This document shows, piece after piece, positions 56,427 through 64,000 of a stretch of DNA of 64,000 nt. Location: the NCBI RefSeq assembly GCF_005502435.1, contig NZ_SCOU01000002.1, forward strand, positions 1-64,000, written 5' to 3'. The notes beneath the pieces were generated by a model, which was not told the origin of the DNA, did no database searches, and was given only the letters and a program-made list of their open reading frames with translations. Numbering within the stretch: the stretch's first letter is position 1; each line of letters begins with the position of its first letter. Both the position numbers and the translations under genes were made by a program. This DNA comes from Methylobacillus flagellatus. Its GTDB lineage: Bacteria; Pseudomonadota; Gammaproteobacteria; Burkholderiales; Methylophilaceae.

Positions 56427-57371
56427 TCACAGCGGTAGCTGCACGGTCGGTGCACCAGCGTCGATGGCGGTGACCGTGACGCTGACCTTGAGTCGCTGGC
56501 CGCCGCCGCCCAGCACCACGCCACGCATCGGGCTGACATCGGTGTAGTCACGTCCCCAGGCCATGGTCACGTGTTCATGCTGCACCAGGCAATTATTGGT
56601 GGGGTCGAAATCCACCCAGCCGTATTGCGGGCAATACACCGACACCCAGGCATGCGAGGCATCGGCCCCGATCAGCGCGGGCTGGCCCGCATCGCGGTTG
56701 GTGAGGATGTAGCCGCTGACATAGCGGCACGCCAGCCCCAGGCTGCGCAGGCAGCCTGCCATCAGGTGGGCAAAGTCCTGGCATACGCCGCGCTTGTTGT
56801 GCAGCACCTCATGCAGCGGGGTGGAGACATCGGTAGCGTCGGCGTCGTATTCAAAATCACGGTAGATCTGCTGCGTCAGTGCCAGGCTGGCGTCCAGTAT
56901 CGGCCGGTCTGGCGTGAATGCCAGGCTGGCATAGTCCGCCAGCGCGGGTGAGCAGGGCACTTTGGGGGAGCCGTACAGGTAGGCGCAGGCCTCCAGATGC
57001 TGGCTGGCCTGCTCTTGCAACATATCGCGCAACACGGTCCATGGCGTGCTGGCGGGCAAACTTTCCATGGTAGGGCGTGCGGTGAGCTGCACGCTGAATT
57101 CGGCGCTGACACGCAGCGCTTCGTGGGGCGCGTAGATAGAAAAACAGCGTGACTGGTTACCAAAGAAGTCCGCATGCTCGGCCGATTCACTGGGCGCCGG
57201 GGAGATGCGGATCTGGTGATACAGGCACTGCTGATACACACTATCACGCGGCGTCAGGTGCAGCAGTTGCTGCGACAGCGTCACCGTATGGTCGTAGTCG
57301 TATTCGGTGACATGCTGTACGTGGTAGCGCAATGGCGGCATGGTCGGTTTGCTGCTGGGTAGCGTGGTCAT
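56427..57371 (-). CDS. Transglutaminase-like protein, set B
   Basis: A 314-residue protein with a transglutaminase-N region (QHVTEYDYDHTVTLSQQLLH) and core triad Cys197 (GVCQDFAHLM), His240 (SHAWVSVYCP) and Asp256 (DFDPTNN), all intact. It lies 6 bp after the ATP-grasp/alpha-E fusion gene. It resembles the set A transglutaminase in layout but is clearly a separate paralog. A role in peptide bond chemistry is inferred from the family. Confidence 0.9.
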   Translation of the reverse strand: MTTLPSSKPTMPPLRYHVQHVTEYDYDHTVTLSQQLLHLTPRDSVYQQCLYHQIRISPAPSESAEHADFFGNQSRCFSIYAPHEALRVSAEFSVQLTARPTMESLPASTPWTVLRDMLQEQASQHLEACAYLYGSPKVPCSPALADYASLAFTPDRPILDASLALTQQIYRDFEYDADATDVSTPLHEVLHNKRGVCQDFAHLMAGCLRSLGLACRYVSGYILTNRDAGQPALIGADASHAWVSVYCPQYGWVDFDPTNNCLVQHEHVTMAWGRDYTDVSPMRGVVLGGGGQRLKVSVTVTAIDAGAPTVQLPL

Positions 57372-57377
57372 GGTCTG

Positions 57378-59900
57378 CTAGCGTCCCGAATAGCTGAAGA
57401 AGCGCAGGTTGAGCTGGTTGGACACCTGGATGCTGGCCTGATAGGTGGCGTTAAGCCAGTTGATCAGCTGCACGTTGCCCTGGCACAGGGTGGCATCCGG
57501 GTCAAAGCCGCGCAACTGCGTGAGCAGTTCGCTGATGCGCTCGGCTTCGCCGCCGCTGCTATAGGTGGCGCCGATCTGGCCCAGGTATTTGGCCAGGCCT
57601 TTGAGCTGGAACACCATGGCATTCGGGTTGTTCTCGTCCATCAGTAGCAGGTCCAGCACCGGCAGCCATTCGGGCTGCGCACTGTAACGCGCACGGTAAG
57701 TGACGATGCTGTCGGTCAGCTCCAGCAGCCAGTCCAGATTGGCCTGTACCGGCATGGCCAGGGCGCGCAGCAGCAGGATGCACAGGAATTGCAGACGTTC
57801 GATGCGGCGGCCGATGGACAAGAAGCGCCAGCCGTGGTCACGCGTCATGCCATCCAGCGTGAAACCGGCCAGGGTCACCAGCCCCAGCGTGGTCTCGTCC
57901 AGCTGCTCCAGTGCATCCGACAGCGTGGGCTCGGCGTGACCTTGCCCAAAGCGTTGCGACATCTGGTTGATCATGCGCCAGTTGTCGTCTGACAAGCGCT
58001 CGCGCAGCTTGAACGCCAGATGGAAGAAGTGCTGCACATTGCTGGCCAGCGTGTTGGCGCCGCTGTCATACACCGCCGCTACCAGCAGCGCTTCGATGTC
58101 CTCGTCGCTGAGCGTGCTGGGGATGGGCTGGCCCAGATCGTCTTCTTCGTCAGGCGGCATCAGGCCATACCACACACACAGTTGCTGCACCGTGGGCCAT
58201 TCCGCCGCACGGTGTTCTGGCGAGAACTCCAGCAGGTAATGGATGGCGGTGCGTAGCAGGCGCGCGATATGGTGGTTGCGCACGGCGTAGCGCCCGAACC
58301 AGAACAGGTTCTCCACCATGCGGCTGGACAGGAAGGCATCGCTGCGTACCAGGTCGCGGCTGGAGGTGGTGTGGCGGATCAGGCTGCGGTAGGCCATGCT
58401 GTGCGGCGCGGTCACCCAGGTGTCCTTGCTGGTGCCACCGCGCTGCATGGTGATGACGCGATTGTCCAGGCCGGTGGCCACGCGGGTCAGCCCGCCCGGC
58501 ATCACCACATAGCCCTGTGGTGTGGCACAGGCATACACGCGCAAGCCCACGGCACGTGCGCTGACCTGCTGGCCATGGCCGTCCCAGACCGGCGCTTGCG
58601 AGATGTTCACCATCTCCTGAGCGATATAGTTCTGTGGTGCCTGACGCAGTTTCTCGATCAGCGCGGCGCGCTCCTCTTCATCCAGGTCGGCACCAAAGAT
58701 CGGGCGTTCCTGGATCTGCGGGAAGGCGGGCTTGATCACCAGCGTATCCAGATTGGCGATCACCGATTGCAGCGCCAGTGGTTCGCCGCACCACCAGGTG
58801 GCGACCGACGGCATCTGCAGTGACTGACCCAGCAGCCGCTCGCACAGGCCGGGCAGAAAGCCCAGCAGGGCGCCGGATTGCAGCAGGTTGGAGCCCAGGC
58901 TGTTGGCGATCAGCACATTGCCACGCCGCGCTGCATCGGTCAGCCCGGCCACGCCCAGCACCGAGTCGGCATTCAGTTCCAGCGGATCACAGAAGTCGTC
59001 ATCCAGACGGCGCAGAATGGCATGCACCGGCTTCAGGCCGGACAAGGTCTTCAACCACACCACGCCATTGCGTACCGTAAGGTCGTTGCCCTGCACCAGC
59101 GGAAAGCCCAGGTAACCCGCCAGATAGGATTGTTCGTGATAGGTCTCGTTGTACGGACCTGGCGTCAGTAGCACGGTGAGTGGCTGTTCACCTTCACTGA
59201 GCGGGGCGATCCTGGCGTCCAGTGCCGATTGACGCTGAGCACACTCACGGCCCCAATGGTTGAGGCTGTCGCGCAGACTGTTGAAGAAGCCACTCAGGCG
59301 CTGGATGTTGAGGTCGCGGAACAGGTCCGGGAACACGCTGGCGATGACCGTACGGTTCTCCAGCGCATAACCGGCACCCGATGGCGCTTGTGTGCGGTCT
59401 GCCACCACCCACCAGCTGCCGTCAGGCGAACGCGCCAGATCCACGGCATAAAAATGCAGGGCGATGTCGTCTGGATGGCGGATCCCGTGACAGGGTCGCA
59501 AAAAGCCGGCATGGCCGTGGATCAGCGAGGGCGGCAGCTGTTCCTGCTGCAGTAACTGCTGCTCGCCGTACACATCCAGCAGGATGCTGTTCAGCAACTG
59601 CGCGCGCTGGATGATGGCCGACTCGATGCCCGCCCATTCCTCATGGGGCAGGATGAACGGCAGCACGTCCAGATCCCAGGGGCGTTGCAGGCCCTTGGTG
59701 TCAGCATAGACGTTATAGGTCACGCCATTTTCGCGTACCTGTCTGCGCACTGATTCTGCACGCTCGCGCATCTCGGCGGGCGCTTCCATGGCCAGCATCT
59801 CAAGCAAAGCCTGCCAGTGCTGGCGGGGTTCGCCAGCTTCGGTCAGCAATTCGTCGTGACGATCAGGCTGGCGTGGATAACTCGTTAGTAATAGCGACAT
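57378..59900 (-). CDS. ATP-grasp/alpha-E fusion protein, set B
   Basis: An 840-residue protein combining two families that are separate in set A. The N-terminal 500 residues follow the permuted ATP-grasp: NVYADTKGLQRPWDLDVLP, LLTPGPYNETYHEQSY, LRRLDDDFCDPL and TMQRGGTSKDTWV. The C-terminal part is alpha-E: SRMVENLFWFGRYAVRNHH and the closing GRRIERLQFL. The Gly-rich loop of set A is missing; the equivalent position reads VIKPAFPQIQERPIFG. It sits between the two transglutaminase genes with 6- and 12-bp gaps. Confidence 0.9.
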   Translation of the reverse strand: MSLLLTSYPRQPDRHDELLTEAGEPRQHWQALLEMLAMEAPAEMRERAESVRRQVRENGVTYNVYADTKGLQRPWDLDVLPFILPHEEWAGIESAIIQRAQLLNSILLDVYGEQQLLQQEQLPPSLIHGHAGFLRPCHGIRHPDDIALHFYAVDLARSPDGSWWVVADRTQAPSGAGYALENRTVIASVFPDLFRDLNIQRLSGFFNSLRDSLNHWGRECAQRQSALDARIAPLSEGEQPLTVLLTPGPYNETYHEQSYLAGYLGFPLVQGNDLTVRNGVVWLKTLSGLKPVHAILRRLDDDFCDPLELNADSVLGVAGLTDAARRGNVLIANSLGSNLLQSGALLGFLPGLCERLLGQSLQMPSVATWWCGEPLALQSVIANLDTLVIKPAFPQIQERPIFGADLDEEERAALIEKLRQAPQNYIAQEMVNISQAPVWDGHGQQVSARAVGLRVYACATPQGYVVMPGGLTRVATGLDNRVITMQRGGTSKDTWVTAPHSMAYRSLIRHTTSSRDLVRSDAFLSSRMVENLFWFGRYAVRNHHIARLLRTAIHYLLEFSPEHRAAEWPTVQQLCVWYGLMPPDEEDDLGQPIPSTLSDEDIEALLVAAVYDSGANTLASNVQHFFHLAFKLRERLSDDNWRMINQMSQRFGQGHAEPTLSDALEQLDETTLGLVTLAGFTLDGMTRDHGWRFLSIGRRIERLQFLCILLLRALAMPVQANLDWLLELTDSIVTYRARYSAQPEWLPVLDLLLMDENNPNAMVFQLKGLAKYLGQIGATYSSGGEAERISELLTQLRGFDPDATLCQGNVQLINWLNATYQASIQVSNQLNLRFFSYSGR

Positions 59901-59912
59901 AGGGGGAACATA

Positions 59913-62900
59913 TTAACTTTCATCCCACCTCAGGTCGAGCGTGAACGGGAATTTAGGATTGCGGTTCTCGGCGCGTAGCGTGGCCACGCCCGGGGTATGG
60001 CCGTGGCCGACGAAGCGCGTGAAACGGCGTGCTTCGGCCTCGTTGGCGTTGACCGGGAAGGTGGAATAACTGCGTCCACCCGGGTGCGTCACATGGTAAC
60101 TGCAACCGCCGATGGCGCGCTGGCTCCAGGTGTCCACCAGGTCGAACACCAGCGGTGCGTGCACGCCTATGGTGGGGTGCAACGCCGACCAGGGGCTCCA
60201 GGCACGGAAACGCACACCGGCCACATATTCACCTGCGGTGCCGGTCGGCTGCAAGGGCAGCGGTCTGCCGTTGCAGGTCACCACATGGCGGTGGTCGGTG
60301 AGGCCGCGCACGCGCAGCTGCATGCGTTCAACGGAGGAATCCACATAGCGCGCGGTGCCACCGCCGGTGACTTCTTCACCCAGCACGTTCCAGGGCTCGA
60401 TGGCCTGACGCAGCTCCAGCTCGATGCCTTCATAAGCCACCGTGCCGTAACGCGGGAAGCGGAATTCCACGAAGGGGTCGAACCAGTGCTGCTCGAAGGC
60501 ATAGCCATGCGCACGCAGGTCTTTCACCACGTCGGCGATGTCCTGCGCCACGAAATGCGGCAACATCCAGCGGTCATGCAGTTCCGTGCCCCAGTGGATG
60601 AGCTTGCCCTGATACGGTTCGCGCCAGAAACGCGCCACCAGCGCGCGCAGCAGCAGCATCTGCAGCAGACTCATGCGCGCATGCGGCGGCATCTCGAACG
60701 CGCGAAATTCCACCAGGCCCAGACGCCCAGTGGGGCCATCCGGTGAATACAGCTTGTCGATGGAGAATTCGGAACGGTGCGTGTTGCCGGTGAGATCCAC
60801 CAGCAGGTTGCGCAGCAGGCGGTCCACCAGCCAGGGGCGCTCGCTTTCCTTGGTCTCGGGCAGCACCTTGTCCATCTGCTGGAAGGCGATGGCCAGTTCA
60901 TACAGGTTGTCGTCACGCGCTTCGTCCACGCGCGGTGCCTGGCTGGTCGGGCCGATGAAGGTGCCAGAGAACAGGTAGGACAGCGCCGGGTGGTTCTGCC
61001 AGTAGGTGATCAGGCTTTTGAGCAGATCCGGGCGGCGCAGCATGGGGCTGTCAGCCGGGGTCTTGCCACCCAGCGTGGCGTGGTTGCCACCGCCGGTGCC
61101 GGTATGGCGGCCGTCCAGCATGAATTTCTCGGTGCCCAGGCGCGTCTGGCGTGCTTCTTCATACAGAAAAGTGGTGTTGGCCACCAGTTCCTGCCAGCTT
61201 TCCGAAGGCTGTACGTTGACCTCGATCACGCCGGGGTCTGGCGTCACGCTGAGCTGACGCACGCGTGCATCGCGCGGCGGTGGATAGCCTTCCAGCCACA
61301 GTTTGAGTTTGAGTTTGGCGGCGGTGGCTTCCACACTGGCCACCAGATTCAGGTAATCCTCCAGCCGTGTCATCGGCGGCATGAACACATACAAGCGTCC
61401 GGCACGCACCTGCACGCACAACGCGGTATGGATCACTTCGCGTGGCTTGGGCCGCGACTTCAGTTTGGTGCGGGTGACCTGACGGCTGCTGGTGTCCGGC
61501 AGCACATCCTGGGCGGCGAACGGGTCGGGTGGAAACTCCGGGTCCATGTCCTCGGGCAATACCCAGGGCAGCGAGGCCAGCGGCAGGCGCAGGCCCATGG
61601 GCGAATCGCCCGCCAGCAGATACAGGTTCTCGCGGCGCAACGGCCACTTGCTGGTGAGCCAGTGTGTGGACAGGCTGGTTTCGTGCGGCTTGATGGGGAT
61701 CACATAACCCACCGTGGCGCCCAAGCCCTCGGCCAGCAGGCGCGCCAGGCGGCGGCGTTCTTCGCTGTCTTTCAGGTCGGCCTGCAGCGGGTCGATATTC
61801 AGCGGCAGGCGCTCTTCATCCTGCGCATGCTGGATCACATCTTCATACGCGGGGATCAGGCAGGCTCTGGGCAAGCCCAGCGCTTCGGCCAGGTTTTTGG
61901 CGAACTTATCCGCCTGTTTGGCGGTGTACCGGTCCGGTTTGCTCTCGTCAGAGAACAGGCTGGCATCCTCCCAGATTGGTTTGCCGTCCAGGCGCCAGTA
62001 CATATTGATGGCCCAGCGTGGCAAGGGCTCGCCGGGGTACCACTTGCCCTGACCGTAATGCAGCAGGCCGCCCTGGGCGAAATGCTGTTTCAGGCGCAGC
62101 GCCAGCTTGCCCGCCAGCTCGCGCTTCATCTTGCCGTGCGCCAGCGTGTTCCATTCCGGGCCGTCCATGTCGTCGATGGACACAAAGGTGGGCTCGCCGC
62201 CCTGCGTGAGCCGTACATCCTGTTTCACCAGGTCCACGTCCACCTGATCGCCCAGTTTGACGATCTTTTGCCAGTCGGCTTCGCTGTAAGGCTTGGTCAC
62301 GCGCGGGTCTTCATGGATGCGCGTGATCTTCATGGTGTGCTGGAAGGTGACTTCGGCCACGTCGGTGTAGCCAGTGACCGGGGCCGCCGAAGACGGCATG
62401 GCGGTACAGGCCAGCGGAATATGGCCTTCGCCCGCCATCAGGCCCGAGGTCGGGTCCACGCCTATCCAGCCTGCGCCCGGGATATACACTTCGGTCCAGG
62501 CATGCAGGTCGGTGAAATCCACTTCTGTGCCGGACGGGCCGTCCAGTGCCTTGATGTCAGCGGTGAGCTGGATCAGATAGCCCGATACAAAACGCGCAGC
62601 CAGCCCGAAATGGCGCATGATCTGCACCAGCAACCAGGCACTGTCACGGCAGGAGCCGGTACGGTTGGCTAGCGTTTCTTCCGGCGTCTGTACGCCGGGC
62701 TCCATGCGCACCAGATAGCCGATGTCGCCCTGCACGCGCTGGTTCATCATCACCAGAAAGTCGGTGATGTTGAGTTTTTTGCGGGACAGCTCCTTTTTGG
62801 TGTCGATCAGCCACTGTTGCAGCAGCGGGCCGACCGGTTCCGGCTTCAGGTATGCACCAAGTTCGAACTTGAGCTGGGGGGTGTACTTGAACGGATACTG

Positions 62901-63200
62901 CTCGGCATACTTTTCGACAAAGAAATCAAAGGGGTTGATCACGGTCATGTCTGCCACCAAATCGACCGTGAATTCGAGCGTGCGCACCTTTTCGGGGAAT
63001 ACGTAACGCGCGATGTAATTCCCGTACGGGTCTTGCTGCCAGTTGATGAAATGGTCTTCCGGCGTCACGCTGAGCGAGTAGGACAGGATGGGCGTGCGCG
63101 CATGCGCGGCAGGCCGCAGTCTGACCTCGTGCGGAGACAGATTGACCAGTCGGTCGAATTCGTAACGGGTGGTGTGATGCAGAGCGACGCGGATGGCCAT
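59913..63200 (-). CDS. Transglutaminase-DUF2126 protein, 1095 aa, set B
   Basis: A 1095-residue protein. Residues 1 to about 290 form a transglutaminase-like domain starting HHTTRYEFDRLVNLSPHEVR with Cys184 (RTGSCRDSAWLL), His233 (DLHAWTEVYI) and Asp249 (VDPTSG). The remaining 800 residues match DUF2126, with VRLTQGGEPTFVSIDDMDGP and KFMLDGRHTGTGGGNHATLG; GGNH-type and MPPHARMS segments are the recognisable parts. The DUF2126 chemistry is unknown. The start at 63200 lies in the divergent gap with the Anbu gene, 143 bp away. Confidence 0.88.
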   Translation of the reverse strand: MAIRVALHHTTRYEFDRLVNLSPHEVRLRPAAHARTPILSYSLSVTPEDHFINWQQDPYGNYIARYVFPEKVRTLEFTVDLVADMTVINPFDFFVEKYAEQYPFKYTPQLKFELGAYLKPEPVGPLLQQWLIDTKKELSRKKLNITDFLVMMNQRVQGDIGYLVRMEPGVQTPEETLANRTGSCRDSAWLLVQIMRHFGLAARFVSGYLIQLTADIKALDGPSGTEVDFTDLHAWTEVYIPGAGWIGVDPTSGLMAGEGHIPLACTAMPSSAAPVTGYTDVAEVTFQHTMKITRIHEDPRVTKPYSEADWQKIVKLGDQVDVDLVKQDVRLTQGGEPTFVSIDDMDGPEWNTLAHGKMKRELAGKLALRLKQHFAQGGLLHYGQGKWYPGEPLPRWAINMYWRLDGKPIWEDASLFSDESKPDRYTAKQADKFAKNLAEALGLPRACLIPAYEDVIQHAQDEERLPLNIDPLQADLKDSEERRRLARLLAEGLGATVGYVIPIKPHETSLSTHWLTSKWPLRRENLYLLAGDSPMGLRLPLASLPWVLPEDMDPEFPPDPFAAQDVLPDTSSRQVTRTKLKSRPKPREVIHTALCVQVRAGRLYVFMPPMTRLEDYLNLVASVEATAAKLKLKLWLEGYPPPRDARVRQLSVTPDPGVIEVNVQPSESWQELVANTTFLYEEARQTRLGTEKFMLDGRHTGTGGGNHATLGGKTPADSPMLRRPDLLKSLITYWQNHPALSYLFSGTFIGPTSQAPRVDEARDDNLYELAIAFQQMDKVLPETKESERPWLVDRLLRNLLVDLTGNTHRSEFSIDKLYSPDGPTGRLGLVEFRAFEMPPHARMSLLQMLLLRALVARFWREPYQGKLIHWGTELHDRWMLPHFVAQDIADVVKDLRAHGYAFEQHWFDPFVEFRFPRYGTVAYEGIELELRQAIEPWNVLGEEVTGGGTARYVDSSVERMQLRVRGLTDHRHVVTCNGRPLPLQPTGTAGEYVAGVRFRAWSPWSALHPTIGVHAPLVFDLVDTWSQRAIGGCSYHVTHPGGRSYSTFPVNANEAEARRFTRFVGHGHTPGVATLRAENRNPKFPFTLDLRWDES

Positions 63201-63282
63201 GTGGGTTCTTATGGGTTCTTGGAGTGGAATGGGATGGACGCTGTGTAAGCAGCACGATTTATGCCAAATTTGCCCCGGCGTA

Positions 63283-63311
63283 TTGTGGCTGAGCGTGGCG
63301 CTACGTATGAT
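63283..63311 (+). promoter_or_regulatory. Candidate promoter of the Anbu gene
   Basis: TTGTGG (63283-63288), 17 bp, then TATGAT (63306-63311), 33 bp before the Anbu start codon. It is a good sigma-70 match in the gap divergent from set B. Confidence 0.6.
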
Positions 63312-63343
63312 TCAGGGGTTACTTTTTGCTGTCTGGCCTGATT

Positions 63344-64000
63344 ATGACCTATTGCATCGCCCTGTTACTGGATGAAGGCCTGGTATTCGCCTCGGACACC
63401 CGCACCAACGCCGGTGTGGACCAGGTGGCCACCTTTCCCAAGATGAATGTGTTCGAGGTGACGGGTGAACGCGTGATCACGCTGCTGACGGCAGGCAACC
63501 TGGCCATCACCCAGTCGGTGATCAGCCGCCTGCGCGAAGCGGTGAAGAACGACAGCGGCAAGCATCTGCATAACGCCACCAGCCTGTTCGAGGTGGCCAG
63601 CCTGGTGGGCAGCGAGTTGCGCGCCGTGTTTGAGCATGACGCTGAGCATCTCAAGAACCATAACACCGATTTCAACGCCAGCATCCTGCTGGGCGGGCAG
63701 ATCAAGGGCGAGAAGCCGCGCCTGTTCAATATCTACTCAGCGGGCAATTTCATCGAAAGCTGTGCCGAGACGCCGTATTTCCAGATCGGCGAGACCAAGT
63801 ACGGCAAGCCCATCGTGGACCGCGTGGTGCGCTACAACAGCGAGATGATGGACGTGGTGAAATGCGTGCTGATCTCGTTCGACTCCACCATACGCAGCAA
63901 TGTGTCGGTGGCCGCGCCCATCGATCTGCTGCTGTACCGCACCGACAGTTTCCATGCCAATTGCAAGCAGCGCATCACCGAGACCGACGCCTATTACACC
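63344..64000 (+). CDS. Anbu proteasome-like peptidase, partial (runs off window)
   Basis: The frame from ATG 63344 is open for 219 codons to the window edge. It begins MTYCIALLLDEGLVFASDTR and continues TNAGVDQVATFPKM, the hallmark of Anbu, an HslV-related N-terminal nucleophile hydrolase. After removal of Met, Thr1, Asp17 and Lys32 stand in the expected catalytic places. The ribosome binding site is weak. Anbu genes typically sit beside ATP-grasp, alpha-E and transglutaminase genes, as here. The C-terminus is missing. Confidence 0.92.
   Translation, partial: MTYCIALLLDEGLVFASDTRTNAGVDQVATFPKMNVFEVTGERVITLLTAGNLAITQSVISRLREAVKNDSGKHLHNATSLFEVASLVGSELRAVFEHDAEHLKNHNTDFNASILLGGQIKGEKPRLFNIYSAGNFIESCAETPYFQIGETKYGKPIVDRVVRYNSEMMDVVKCVLISFDSTIRSNVSVAAPIDLLLYRTDSFHANCKQRITETDAYYT

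Noticed and set aside
60777-62672. 631-codon open frame on the plus strand inside the DUF2126 gene
   Set aside because: It lies fully within a strongly supported minus-strand gene, and its composition (Val, Gln, His, Ala, Gly) is that of antisense text.

Overview
The window looks like chromosome from a betaproteobacterium, most likely a methylotroph-type Methylophilaceae. This rests on gene order (ispB / rplU-rpmA-obgE-proB, dusB-fis-purH-purD, lgt opposite ilvD, uvrD and groESL together), an APH-type homoserine kinase and protein texture. No methylotrophy gene is present, so the family is inference and the genus is open. Almost everything is ordinary housekeeping sequence on both strands. 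I see no tRNA, rRNA, insertion sequence, prophage or CRISPR array.

Layout. 1-6.8 kb: the start of pilD, a small unknown gene, ispB, the ribosomal/GTPase/proline block rplU-rpmA-obgE-proB, then purE and purK separated by a 25-bp tandem repeat. 6.9-9 kb: a secreted repeat protein whose mature part uses only eight amino acids, then a thioredoxin plus CcdA-like pair. 9-16.3 kb: cstA with its YbdD partner, lgt, ilvD, a sugar-phosphate mutarotase and a small cytochrome c. 16.3-23.7 kb (minus): an amino acid permease, hemF with an internal insertion, tsaC, purD, purH, fis and dusB. 24-27.5 kb is the most accessory-like stretch: an MHS-type transporter, a YkgJ protein, a CinA-like protein, a MntA-HepT toxin-antitoxin pair and a BFD-type [2Fe-2S] protein. 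27.6-38 kb: polA, a LOG protein, thrB, uvrD and groESL under CIRCE/HrcA control, with a strong small-RNA candidate between uvrD and groEL. 38.6-50.4 kb: rnk, bioA, dacB, FKBP, OsmC and VOC proteins, coq7, a CtpA protease, a SelW-like protein, a degenerate EAL protein behind a Fur box, a bacterioferritin-like protein, an NlpC/P60 hydrolase and ubiB.

50.5-64 kb holds the most unusual content: a double ATP-grasp / alpha-E / transglutaminase locus ending in the proteasome-like peptidase Anbu. Set A (plus strand) is ATP-grasp, alpha-E, transglutaminase and a protein with an HPPD-like (VOC-fold) C-terminus. Set B (minus strand) is a transglutaminase-DUF2126 giant, an ATP-grasp/alpha-E fusion and another transglutaminase. 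Anbu starts divergently from set B and runs off the window. ATP-grasp, alpha-E, transglutaminase and Anbu genes are known to cluster and have been proposed to make and process peptide-like tags or modifications. The HPPD-like gene embedded here is the part I do not recognise from that set.

Other points worth attention are the anti-Shine-Dalgarno small RNA candidate at 35771-35875, the low-complexity secreted protein at 6916-7533, and the Fur-controlled EAL gene next to the bacterioferritin-like gene.
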